Positions 8,865-17,183 of a stretch of DNA of 64,000 bases are shown in pieces. Within the stretch, counting starts at the first letter, position 1. Each line of letters starts with the position of its first letter. Location: positions 3,596,001-3,660,000 of the forward strand of contig NZ_CP048115.1 of NCBI RefSeq assembly GCF_010093045.1, written 5' to 3'. This stretch comes from Mucilaginibacter sp. 14171R-50 (GTDB taxonomy: Bacteria > Bacteroidota > Bacteroidia > Sphingobacteriales > Sphingobacteriaceae). The notes below the pieces were generated by a model. That model ran no database searches, was not told the DNA's origin, and worked only from the letters and a program-made list of their open reading frames with translations. The position numbers and the translations under genes are program-made.

Positions 8865-10026
8865 AAAGCACAGCGCTATTGCCCGGCCTGCTATGGGCAA
8901 TTTTGGCCGTAATGAATGGGCAATACTGGGCGGGCCCTGCACCGTTATTAAATTCCTTGCCGACCAGATCATTACGGCATTATCACCTCAATACCAATGT
9001 GCTTACGCCGATACCTCACATAAAGATGATATGATAGGTATGCCCGGCAAACTGGCAAGCGGCGCGGCGCTTGAATATATCGATCAGCTTAACCATAGTC
9101 AGTTGAATTATAAGGCTGCCTTAACGCCATTTACACAGCGCGAGTTGTTTTCGGGTATGGATATGGTGCTGGTAAACGGCAACCATCAGCAGGCAAAGGC
9201 ACAAATCGTAATAATTGATATCAACAAAAGGGCGTCACTGCAAAGGCGTTTAGATCAATTAAGCAATGTAGAACTGTTCTTATTTGCCGATAACGCAAGC
9301 GAGGTACCCGACTTTATACAGGAAGCCTTACCTAACTGGCAGAAGATACAGACACTAAAATTAAATGATGATACCCTGCAGATCATCAATTTCTTCAAAA
9401 ATAAATTGCAACAAGCCAGGCCAGTGTTAAACGGCTTGGTTCTAGCCGGCGGCAAAAGCGCCCGCATGGGTTACGATAAAGGCGCGGTTAACTGGTATGG
9501 TAAAGAGCAGCGTTACCACATGGCCGATCTGTTGAAAAGATATTGTGATGAGGTTTTTATTTCCTGCCGGGATATTGATCAGCAACAGCAAATTGATAAA
9601 GGTTATTTAAGTCTGCCGGATACGTTTACTAATCTCGGTCCGTTAGGCGGCATCCTGTCGGCCTTTCGGGAGCATCCCGATAGGGCATGGTTAGTTGTAG
9701 CCTGCGACCTGCCTTTGATAAACGAGGATGTATTGCAGCATCTGATCGCTAACCGCAATACAGCTACCATAGCTACCGCTTATAAAAGCGACCAAAACGC
9801 CTTCCCGGAACCGTTGATAACTATTTATGAGCCAAAGAGTTATCCAACTTTACTTCAATTTTTGGCACAGGGATATTCCTGCCCGCGTAAAGTACTTATC
9901 AATAGTGATATTACGCTGCTGCAACCAGCCCCGCCTGATGCCCTGGCCAATGTGAATACACCTGAAGAACTGGATAGAATAAAACGGATCATTGACCAAA
10001 AAATAACCACCACTAATGCATCCTGA
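8845..10026 (+). CDS. mobA: MobA guanylyltransferase with degenerate MobB-like N-terminal domain
   Basis: 393 residues. From about residue 196 there is a MobA domain with LAGGKSARMGYDKG and ACDLPLI, which makes the guanine dinucleotide form of Mo cofactor needed by the downstream oxidoreductase. The first 190 residues look like MobB (DTSHK-like and MVLVNGNH segments), but the P-loop is changed to GGPCTVIK. Start chosen: GTG at 8845, with a GGGAGGG purine run (8834-8840) in front. ATG at 8893 is possible but would cut into the N-terminal domain. It overlaps moaC and moeB. Confidence 0.85.
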   Translation: MTLNDHKKHSAIARPAMGNFGRNEWAILGGPCTVIKFLADQIITALSPQYQCAYADTSHKDDMIGMPGKLASGAALEYIDQLNHSQLNYKAALTPFTQRELFSGMDMVLVNGNHQQAKAQIVIIDINKRASLQRRLDQLSNVELFLFADNASEVPDFIQEALPNWQKIQTLKLNDDTLQIINFFKNKLQQARPVLNGLVLAGGKSARMGYDKGAVNWYGKEQRYHMADLLKRYCDEVFISCRDIDQQQQIDKGYLSLPDTFTNLGPLGGILSAFREHPDRAWLVVACDLPLINEDVLQHLIANRNTATIATAYKSDQNAFPEPLITIYEPKSYPTLLQFLAQGYSCPRKVLINSDITLLQPAPPDALANVNTPEELDRIKRIIDQKITTTNAS

Positions 10027-11062
10027 CCTCTCGCGATATAGTTGCCAGGTGGCATTGCCGGGTTTTGGCGAGGCCGCCCAGCAGTTATTGAAGCAGGCAA
10101 AAGTACTTGTGGTAGGCGCTGGGGGTTTAGGCTGCCCCGCAGCCCAGTACCTTGCTTCAAGTGGTATAGGTACAATAGGGATCGCTGATTTTGATACAGT
10201 ATCCATCAGTAACCTGCACAGGCAGGTGCTATATACCCCACCGGACGTAGGAATGTTAAAGGCGGAAATAACCTGCAAGCGTTTACAAAAGCAAAACCCG
10301 GGTATCAGGCTGTTGCCACATACAGAAAAAATAACTTCTGCAAACGTAATGGAAGTTATTGAAGATTATGATGTTATCCTTGATGGCACAGATAACTTTG
10401 AGACGCGGTATTTACTGAACGACGCTGCGGTGCTATCGGGGAAGCCGGTAGTTTATGGTGCGATATATCAATATGAAGGGCAGGTTGCCGTGTGGAATAT
10501 GTCTAATCCTGACGGCACCCGCTCACCCAATTATCGCGACCTGTTTCCGCAGGTAGATGCCACACAGGTGCCTAATTGTGCCGTCGGCGGGGTTATCCCT
10601 ACGCTCGCAGGGATAATTGGCTGTATGCAGGCTAACGAGGTGATAAAGTTCCTAACCAACACTGGCGAACTGCTTGCAGGCAAAATATTGATTTTCGATG
10701 CGCAAACCATGCAAAGCCGTATCATCAAAATAGGTACATCGACCAAAACCAATATTACCGCTTTACAACAAACCGCCAATATTCTAACCATAACTGCTGA
10801 AGGAACCAAGGCTGGGTTGGAGAATAACACACTTGAATTAGTTGATATTCGCACCGACCAGGAGCGGGATGAATACAACATCGGTGGCCTGCATTTTGAA
10901 CTGGATGAATTAGAAGATAACCTGGATAAATTTAAGCCGGGAAAGACCTACGTTTTTTATTGTTCCTCAGGCAAAAGGAGCGGAGAAGCTGTAAAATTGC
11001 TTCAACAACAATTGCCGGGTATTAAGGCTTATTCGCTGGAGGGTGGTTTGGGCGGTTGGTAA
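10016..11062 (+). CDS. moeB: MoeB/ThiF-type adenylyltransferase with C-terminal rhodanese domain
   Basis: 348 residues. The N-terminal E1-like domain has VVGAGGLGCPAAQYL, the nucleotide-binding DFDTVSISNLHRQ and DGTDNFETR. The C-terminal rhodanese domain has a candidate active-site Cys in CSSGKRSG. It activates the C-terminal Gly of MoaD and may supply its sulfur. A cysteine is kept in PNCAVGGV. The four zinc cysteines of E. coli-type MoeB are absent (NYRD in place of CYRC, and no C-terminal CxxC). It overlaps mobA by 11 bases. Confidence 0.88.
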   Translation: MHPDLSRYSCQVALPGFGEAAQQLLKQAKVLVVGAGGLGCPAAQYLASSGIGTIGIADFDTVSISNLHRQVLYTPPDVGMLKAEITCKRLQKQNPGIRLLPHTEKITSANVMEVIEDYDVILDGTDNFETRYLLNDAAVLSGKPVVYGAIYQYEGQVAVWNMSNPDGTRSPNYRDLFPQVDATQVPNCAVGGVIPTLAGIIGCMQANEVIKFLTNTGELLAGKILIFDAQTMQSRIIKIGTSTKTNITALQQTANILTITAEGTKAGLENNTLELVDIRTDQERDEYNIGGLHFELDELEDNLDKFKPGKTYVFYCSSGKRSGEAVKLLQQQLPGIKAYSLEGGLGGW

Positions 11063-11069
11063 AAAGAGT

Positions 11070-11161
11070 GTCATTGCGAGCGATAGCGTGGCAATCTTCT
11101 ACATGTTTGTTGCCGACTTTTCTGTCGAAGATTGCCACGTCTCTACTCTCCTCGCAATGAC
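11070..11161. repeat. dispersed palindromic repeat, copy R1
   Basis: A 92-base element with perfect ends GTCATTGCGAG/CTCGCAATGAC. An inner perfect pair GTGGCAATCTTC/GAAGATTGCCAC would let it fold into a long hairpin. It sits between the convergent moeB and moaE genes. Related copies lie at 49842-49927, 55874-55965 and, decayed, 63685-63770. Confidence 0.9.
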
Positions 11162-11181
11162 GCGTGATGTAAAAATCCCGG

Positions 11182-11601
11182 TCACGGATGCGCTGCTACC
11201 CAAACTTCACCATCCTCAAAAAACTCTTTTTTCCAAATAGGTACGGTTTGTTTAAGGGTATCGATGATATAGCGACAGGCTTGAAATGCCGCATCGCGGT
11301 GCGCGGCAGATACGGCTATAACTACCGGCACCTCCCCAACCTGTAAAGTGCCGGTACGGTGATGTACAAGTACTTTTTGTACCGGCCATTTTTCAGATAC
11401 CTGTTTAATTATCTTCTTTATTTCATTGATAGCCATATTGTCATATGCTTCAAATTCAAGTTTTAATACTCTGTTTCCTTTTGTGGCATTCCTTACTGTT
11501 CCAATAAAAACATCTATCCCGCCAGTATCGGGAGACATCACCCAGTCAATGCATGATTGGATATGTAAGGGCGTAGAAAGTATTTGTATATCGGTTTGCA
11601 T
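11182..11601 (-). CDS. moaE: molybdopterin synthase catalytic subunit MoaE
   Basis: 139 residues. It transfers sulfur from MoaD thiocarboxylate to cPMP. HHRTGTLQVGE and the lysine-bearing IDTLKQTVPIWKKE segment match the MoaE active-site region. It lies 82 bases downstream of moaD on the same strand and faces the moeB end of the rightward operon, with repeat R1 between them. Confidence 0.94.
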   Translation of the reverse strand: MQTDIQILSTPLHIQSCIDWVMSPDTGGIDVFIGTVRNATKGNRVLKLEFEAYDNMAINEIKKIIKQVSEKWPVQKVLVHHRTGTLQVGEVPVVIAVSAAHRDAAFQACRYIIDTLKQTVPIWKKEFFEDGEVWVAAHP

Positions 11602-11683
11602 TTAGTTTTCTTGAATTTGAGTGAACCGCGACCGTTCGAAAAGAGGGTTTAAGTTCTCTTTTCAAAGAGTATTACTAGAAGTA

Positions 11684-11923
11684 TTATCCGCCGCTCACCG
11701 GCGGTATTATCGCTACTTCGTCACGTTCAGTGATGATTAACCCGTCCTGTGCATACTCATTGTTGACTGCGACCATATAACTGGCAAGCTGTTTTAACTT
11801 CGGGTATTCCTGTTCCAGGGAGGCTTTGAGGCCGGTAGTTGTAGCGTCCTCTGATTTAACCCTCACCGTTGAAGCCCCGAATATATCTTTGGCAATGCCG
11901 AATGCAAGCACAGTTATCTCCAT
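11684..11923 (-). CDS. moaD: molybdopterin synthase sulfur carrier MoaD
   Basis: 79 residues of ubiquitin-like fold ending in the required PPVSGG tail, the Gly that is adenylylated and thiocarboxylated. The frame extends to an ATG at 11941, but the start at 11923 (MEITVLAFG) fits the usual MoaD beginning and length better. moaE follows. The 11638-11663 gap between them holds an inverted repeat GAAAAGAG/CTCTTTTC of unknown role. Confidence 0.9.
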   Translation of the reverse strand: MEITVLAFGIAKDIFGASTVRVKSEDATTTGLKASLEQEYPKLKQLASYMVAVNNEYAQDGLIITERDEVAIIPPVSGG

Positions 11924-12020
11924 AACGCAAATATGCAACAATCTTGTTCATATCATCAATAACCCATCTAGTTGTATCAAAATAAAGAACAATGCTTTAT
12001 GCTAAATTGTATATTTGGAT

Positions 12021-12896
12021 ATGGCTGCCAATGCTGTTTTACAAATACCGGTCACCAGGTTTACCTATGGCGAAAGCGAAGCCCTTAACGACGCTGTTGC
12101 TATTGAAGAGCCTTTAGAGATCCGCCTGGAATACGGCCCTGTCACCGACCGTAAAGTGCAGAACATTTCGGTTACCATGCGCACGCCCGGCAACGATGCC
12201 GAACTGGCCACGGGTTTTTTATTTACCGAAGGCATCATCAAAAACGCTTCGGATATAAAGGAGGTGGCGCATTGCTTTATAGCTTGCGCTGAAAATCGCG
12301 AAAATGTGATACAAGTTAGCCTTGCCGAAAACATTGTTCCGCACCTGCAAAATACCGAACGCAACTTTTACACTACATCAAGCTGTGGTGTTTGCGGTAA
12401 AGGATCTATAAACGCTATCCGCACCGTGAGCAGCTATAATAACGATAGAACAGATGCCAACGCAATTGATGCAGCCTTGTTGACAATGCTACCTGATACG
12501 CTCCGCGAACATCAAAAGGTATTTGCCGATACGGGCGGTTTACATGCCTCGGCGCTGTTTAGTACCGCCGGCGAACTGCTAATCGTTCGGGAGGACGTAG
12601 GCAGGCACAACGCGCTTGATAAGCTTATCGGCGCAGCGCTCGATCAAAATACTTTGCCGTTAAACAACTCGGTTTTGCTGTTGAGCGGGCGTGCCAGTTT
12701 CGAATTGGTGCAAAAAGCTGCAATGGCCGGCATCAATATTATTGCAGCGGTTGGCGCACCATCAAGTTTGGCTGTACAACTGGCGCAGGAGTTTAATATT
12801 ACCCTGGCCGGCTTTTTACGCGGGCAACGATTTAACGTTTATACAGCGCCGCAGCGCATTTTAAAACCTACTTATGAAGATACGTATAAAAAATAA
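12021..12896 (+). CDS. fdhD: formate dehydrogenase accessory sulfurtransferase FdhD
   Basis: 291 residues. FdhD passes sulfur to bis-MGD cofactor before its insertion into FDH-type enzymes. The reactive C-x2-C motif lies in TTSSCGVCGKGS. DTGGLHASALF and REDVGRHNALDK are also diagnostic. ATG at 12021 is preferred over TTG at 12015. Its 3' end overlaps the next gene by 23 bases, which ties it to the downstream oxidoreductase. Confidence 0.94.
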   Translation: MAANAVLQIPVTRFTYGESEALNDAVAIEEPLEIRLEYGPVTDRKVQNISVTMRTPGNDAELATGFLFTEGIIKNASDIKEVAHCFIACAENRENVIQVSLAENIVPHLQNTERNFYTTSSCGVCGKGSINAIRTVSSYNNDRTDANAIDAALLTMLPDTLREHQKVFADTGGLHASALFSTAGELLIVREDVGRHNALDKLIGAALDQNTLPLNNSVLLLSGRASFELVQKAAMAGINIIAAVGAPSSLAVQLAQEFNITLAGFLRGQRFNVYTAPQRILKPTYEDTYKK

Positions 12897-13230
12897 CGGA
12901 CTACGATACAGGCTTACGCGCAGTGAGGTAGCAGCATTTGCGCGCGAGGGTATTTTTCAAGAGAAAGTACACATAGGTGATGATGCGCTCACTTATGTTC
13001 TGCAACGTACCCCCGGAAGCCTGCTATCGGCATCCTTCAAAAATAATATTATTACCGTGCTGGTTCCTGAAACGGTAGCCAACGAGTGGACAGGCACCGA
13101 CCAGGTGGGTTTCGAACACAAAACAGACGCCTTGCATTTATTGGTTGAAAAAGATTTTACCTGCCTTGATAATGTTGACGAAGACCAAAGTGATAATTAT
13201 CCTAACCCTTTAGCTGCTTCAAGGTCATGA
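12874..13230 (+). CDS. DUF7009-like small protein coupled to fdhD and the oxidoreductase
   Basis: 118 residues, soluble, no signal peptide. The N-terminus MKIRIKNNGLRYRLT and the C-terminal segment EKDFTCLDNVDEDQSDNYPN resemble the uncharacterised DUF7009 family as I recall it. The start lies 23 bases inside fdhD, and the stop overlaps the next start (ATGA, 13227-13230). Strict coupling on both sides suggests an accessory or chaperone role for the molybdoenzyme; this is inference. Confidence 0.7.
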   Translation: MKIRIKNNGLRYRLTRSEVAAFAREGIFQEKVHIGDDALTYVLQRTPGSLLSASFKNNIITVLVPETVANEWTGTDQVGFEHKTDALHLLVEKDFTCLDNVDEDQSDNYPNPLAASRS

Positions 13231-15539
13231 ATGATGAAAACGAACAACCAGCGGCATTGAATCCCGAAGAACTGCGCCATTTGAAGGTAACCGAACCCAA
13301 AAAGTGGGCGGCAGGAATGCCGGCTGTAGCTGCGGCGTTAAAAGATATTTTTGAAGAAACAGGTGCTACGCGCGGGGCCGGGGCATTGTTTACCATGAAC
13401 CAAAAAGGCGGATTTGATTGCCCCAGCTGCGCATGGCCGGATCCTGATGACGACCGCTCGCCCCTGGCCGAGTATTGCGAGAATGGTGCAAAAGCCCTGG
13501 CCGAAGAGGCCACTACAAAAAAGCTGACGCCCGAATTTTTTGCGCAGAACTCTATAACTGACCTGGCCAGGCTGGATGATATGGAGATAGGCAAAAAAGG
13601 CCGTATAGCACAGCCTATGTACCTGCCAAAAGGTGGTACACACTATCTGCCAATTACCTGGCACGATGCTTTCCGTAAAATTGGAGATAAGCTGAATGCA
13701 CTCGCGTCGCCAAACGAAGCGGCGTTTTACACTTCGGGTCGTACCAGCAACGAGGCATCGTTTATTTACCAGTTGTTTGTGCGCGAATACGGCACCAATA
13801 ACTTGCCCGATTGCTCAAATATGTGCCACGAATCGAGCGGCGTAGCTTTAGGCGAAACCATTGGCATTGGCAAGGGTACAGTAACCCTCAATGACTTTTA
13901 CTCTGCAGATGTGATCATCATTATGGGGCAAAATCCCGGCACCAATCACCCACGGATGCTAACCGCTTTGGAGAAAGCCAAAAAGAAAGGGTCAAAAATA
14001 ATAGCCATTAACCCGCTGCACGAGGCCGGGCTAATGGCATTTAAAAATCCGCAAACGGTTAAAGGCGTTATGGGATTTAGTACCCAACTGGCCGATTTAT
14101 ACTTACAGGTGCAGATCAACGGCGACATGGCGCTGCTTAAAGCCTTAGAAAAGCTTTTGTATGATGCCGAGCAACAGGAACCGGGCAAGGTTTTCGACCG
14201 GGAGTTTATAGCTAACACCACAGTTGGCTATGACGAGTTTATTGACCGCGTAAAAAACTTTAACGTGGACGCTTTATGTGCCGCGGCCGGCGTACCGGTT
14301 GAACAGGTTAGGCAGGCTGCCGAAATGATAAAGCATAAAAGCAAGATCATCATTTGTTGGGCTATGGGCATTACCCAGCATAAAAACGGCGTAGAAACTA
14401 TTAAGGAAATACTAAACCTGGTGCTGCTTAAAGGCAGCATTGGCAAAGCCGGGGCGGGTTTATGCCCCGTTCGCGGGCATAGTAATGTACAGGGTAACCG
14501 CACCATGTTAATATGGGATAAGCCCAAAAAGAAACAGTTGGACAGGTTGAAAGAAGTATTTGGCTTCACTCCCCCGTACGAACCTGGTTATGATGTAGTG
14601 GAGGCTATAAAGGCCATGCACGAGGGCAAACTGAAGGTATTTTTTGCTATGGGGGGCAATTTTCTTTCGGCTACACCCGATACTGCATTTACTGCCCGGG
14701 CTATGCGCAAACTGGAAATGAACGTGCAGGTTTCTACCAAGCTTAACCGCAGCCATTTAGTTCACGGCCTTGAAGCGCTCATTTTGCCAACACTCTCGCG
14801 CAGCGACAAAGATATCGTTAATGGCGAAGATCAATTTATCAGCTGCGAAAACTCGATGGGGGTGGTGCAGTCGTCAAAAGGGATATTGGAGCCTATATCA
14901 AAAGAACTGCTAAACGAAACACAAATTATCTGTGAGTTGGCAAAAGCCACTTTAAGTAACCGCACCGTTATTGACTGGGACAAATATGCCAATAGTTATG
15001 ATGCTGTACGCGATGCAATAGCACAAGTGATACCCGGCTTTGAGAATTACAACCAGCGTATACGCCTTCCCGGTGGGTTTTATCTGCCGAACGGGCCACG
15101 CGAGGGAAAATATGAATCCGCGAAGTTCAAGGACAAAGCGCCTTTCAGCATTACGCAACTAACGGTTAAGCAAATGGCCGATAATGAATATATGATGACC
15201 ACGATACGAAGCCATGACCAGTTTAACACTACTATCTATGGGCTGCACGACCGTTACCGCGGCATCCATAACGAGCGAAGGGTTATTTTTATGAATCCTC
15301 AAGATATAACAGAAGCGGGTTTTTCTGCAGGAGATCAAGTTGACCTGTTTAACCACTATGATGGTATCGAACGTGTTGCCCGCCTGTTTATCATCGTGCC
15401 GTACGATATTCCGAAACGTAACACCGCTACCTATTATCCCGAAGGTAATGTTTTAGTACCTATAAACAGCGTAGACGATAAAAGCAACTGCCCAACCAGT
15501 AAGCTTGTGTTTATCAAAATAAGAAAACATCAGGGATAA
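13227..15539 (+). CDS. FdhF/YdeP-type molybdopterin oxidoreductase alpha subunit
   Basis: 770 residues, the length of the FdhF/YdeP (TIGR01701) family. An N-terminal GFDCPSCAWPDP motif gives C-x2-C-x15-C, possibly an Fe-S site. At about residue 199, MCHESSG occupies the place of the catalytic Cys/SeCys-His in formate dehydrogenases. Further on are MGQNPGTNHPRML and the C-terminal cofactor-binding region with TIRSHDQFNTT. No Tat signal is seen, so it is probably cytoplasmic. The substrate of this group is not established; E. coli YdeP has been linked to acid resistance. It starts within the preceding stop codon. Confidence 0.88.
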   Translation: MNDENEQPAALNPEELRHLKVTEPKKWAAGMPAVAAALKDIFEETGATRGAGALFTMNQKGGFDCPSCAWPDPDDDRSPLAEYCENGAKALAEEATTKKLTPEFFAQNSITDLARLDDMEIGKKGRIAQPMYLPKGGTHYLPITWHDAFRKIGDKLNALASPNEAAFYTSGRTSNEASFIYQLFVREYGTNNLPDCSNMCHESSGVALGETIGIGKGTVTLNDFYSADVIIIMGQNPGTNHPRMLTALEKAKKKGSKIIAINPLHEAGLMAFKNPQTVKGVMGFSTQLADLYLQVQINGDMALLKALEKLLYDAEQQEPGKVFDREFIANTTVGYDEFIDRVKNFNVDALCAAAGVPVEQVRQAAEMIKHKSKIIICWAMGITQHKNGVETIKEILNLVLLKGSIGKAGAGLCPVRGHSNVQGNRTMLIWDKPKKKQLDRLKEVFGFTPPYEPGYDVVEAIKAMHEGKLKVFFAMGGNFLSATPDTAFTARAMRKLEMNVQVSTKLNRSHLVHGLEALILPTLSRSDKDIVNGEDQFISCENSMGVVQSSKGILEPISKELLNETQIICELAKATLSNRTVIDWDKYANSYDAVRDAIAQVIPGFENYNQRIRLPGGFYLPNGPREGKYESAKFKDKAPFSITQLTVKQMADNEYMMTTIRSHDQFNTTIYGLHDRYRGIHNERRVIFMNPQDITEAGFSAGDQVDLFNHYDGIERVARLFIIVPYDIPKRNTATYYPEGNVLVPINSVDDKSNCPTSKLVFIKIRKHQG

Positions 15540-15568
15540 AATACGTAAGCAATGACTTTCCGCTTCAT

Positions 15569-16321
15569 ATGACCAAAATTGCAACCTGCATTAAACTTTT
15601 AATATTAACGGCCGCAATAACCTGTTTTTTTGAAAGTACCTACGCGCAATTTAACGACAGCACGCATTATCATACTGCTTTCCAGTCGTCCGGCTCTATC
15701 AATAAAACTAACGATGGTGCGGCATATCTGCTTAACAACGCGTTTAGATTTAACATTAAAAAGAAGGATATATCATTAAATTTTAGCAACAACTGGATAT
15801 ATGGCAAGCAAAACGGCAACCTTAGCAACAATGATTTTTCTACCGCGTTGGATTTCAATCTTTATAAAGGCATCCCTCATTTTTTTTACTGGGGCCTGGT
15901 TAATTACAACACCAGCTATTCTTTAAAAATAAATAATCAGTTACTTGCAGGGGCCGGTATAGCCTATAGCTTGTTCGATAGCGCCAATACTTATCTCAAT
16001 ATAAGCGATGGTGTATTATTTGATTCCAGCGACCTGATGCTGGCAAATAATAAACGCGACGTGTATCAAACCTACCGTAATTCGTTGCGTTTGCAGTTCA
16101 GGTTTAATATTAAAGACAGGGTGGTGATCGACGGCTCTAACTTTCTGCAAAACTCAATGCAGCAGCAAAGCGATTATATTATACGATCTACTACAAGTCT
16201 TTCGTTTAAATTGCAAAAATGGCTCAGCCTTACCACATCACTTAACTATAATCGCGTAAATCGTACAAACAGCGAAAACCTGCTGTTCACGTATGGCGTT
16301 ACCGCCGAAAAATGGTTTTAA
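15569..16321 (+). CDS. DUF481-type outer-membrane protein
   Basis: 250 residues. There is a signal peptide (hydrophobic residues 9-20, cleavage near TYAQ), followed by repeated amphipathic beta-strand patterns and a terminal aromatic residue (EKWF), typical of small beta-barrels. The FNIKKKDISLNFSNNW style resembles DUF481 proteins. Its role is unknown. It follows the oxidoreductase after 29 bases but probably belongs to the envelope genes downstream. Confidence 0.65.
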   Translation: MTKIATCIKLLILTAAITCFFESTYAQFNDSTHYHTAFQSSGSINKTNDGAAYLLNNAFRFNIKKKDISLNFSNNWIYGKQNGNLSNNDFSTALDFNLYKGIPHFFYWGLVNYNTSYSLKINNQLLAGAGIAYSLFDSANTYLNISDGVLFDSSDLMLANNKRDVYQTYRNSLRLQFRFNIKDRVVIDGSNFLQNSMQQQSDYIIRSTTSLSFKLQKWLSLTTSLNYNRVNRTNSENLLFTYGVTAEKWF

Positions 16322-16351
16322 ATTTATAACAGATATTATATCAAACACTCA

Positions 16352-17131
16352 TTGAAAAAAATAATCGTCCTGTTGTTAAGCATTACCTGGTTTAATGTTA
16401 ACGCCCAAACATCCGATAGCACAAGGATAGACTCAGCCAAATTATTAGCTTTACCCGACACTGTAAGACACCTGGAGAGCAAGGCGGCTTCATATATCGC
16501 GCCTGCTGTGTTTGTCACCTACGGTGCGCTATCGTTATTTGTAAAGCCGATAAGAGATGTGGATATACATGTTTATAACGATATGCAGGAAGATCACCCG
16601 AACTTTCATAACCATATCGAGAATTATCTCCAATATGCACCCGCAGCAATGGTTTATGGTTTAAACCTGGCGGGTGTACAAGGTAAAAACACTTTCGTAG
16701 ACAGAACGATATTGTACGGCATGTCGGTAGGTATAATGTCATTTACTACTTTTACTTTGAAGAAGGTGACTCACCGGCTTCGTCCTGATGGGTCTAATAG
16801 TTATTCGTTCCCATCCGGCCATACCGCTAACGCGTTTGCGGCAGCCGAGTTTATGGCGCAGGAATATTCCGAAAAGTCGCCATGGTATGGCATAGCGGGT
16901 TATTCATTTGCTACCGCAACGGCCATATTGCGTGTTTACAACCGCGACCATTGGTTCAGCGATATTGTTGCAGGGGCGGGAGTGGGTATACTCTCTACAA
17001 AGGCTGCTTATTTGATCTATCCTTTATTCAGAAATAAATTATTCCACGATAAAAATTCCAATAAAAATAGCCTTATCATGCCAACGTACACAAACGGTGT
17101 TGCTGGGTTTGCTTTTGTAAAGCAGCTGTAA
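16352..17131 (+). CDS. PAP2-family phosphatase with signal peptide
   Basis: 259 residues. The start is TTG, giving MKKIIVLLLSITWFNVNAQ, a good Sec signal. The acid-phosphatase triad is visible: KKVTHRLRP, the PSGH motif in YSFPSGHTANAF, and RVYNRDHWFSD. It probably dephosphorylates lipid phosphates or undecaprenyl-pyrophosphate-like substrates in the periplasm; the substrate is inferred. It lies 30 bases after the DUF481 gene. Confidence 0.82.
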   Translation: MKKIIVLLLSITWFNVNAQTSDSTRIDSAKLLALPDTVRHLESKAASYIAPAVFVTYGALSLFVKPIRDVDIHVYNDMQEDHPNFHNHIENYLQYAPAAMVYGLNLAGVQGKNTFVDRTILYGMSVGIMSFTTFTLKKVTHRLRPDGSNSYSFPSGHTANAFAAAEFMAQEYSEKSPWYGIAGYSFATATAILRVYNRDHWFSDIVAGAGVGILSTKAAYLIYPLFRNKLFHDKNSNKNSLIMPTYTNGVAGFAFVKQL

Positions 17132-17183
17132 GGGCAAATAATACATTTGCGGCTTAAATGCATGCTCTATATATAGATTTTTA

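Noticed and set aside
11043..11240. 65-codon plus-strand frame after moeB
   Set aside because: It runs through palindromic repeat R1 and into the antisense of moaE; no independent coding sign.
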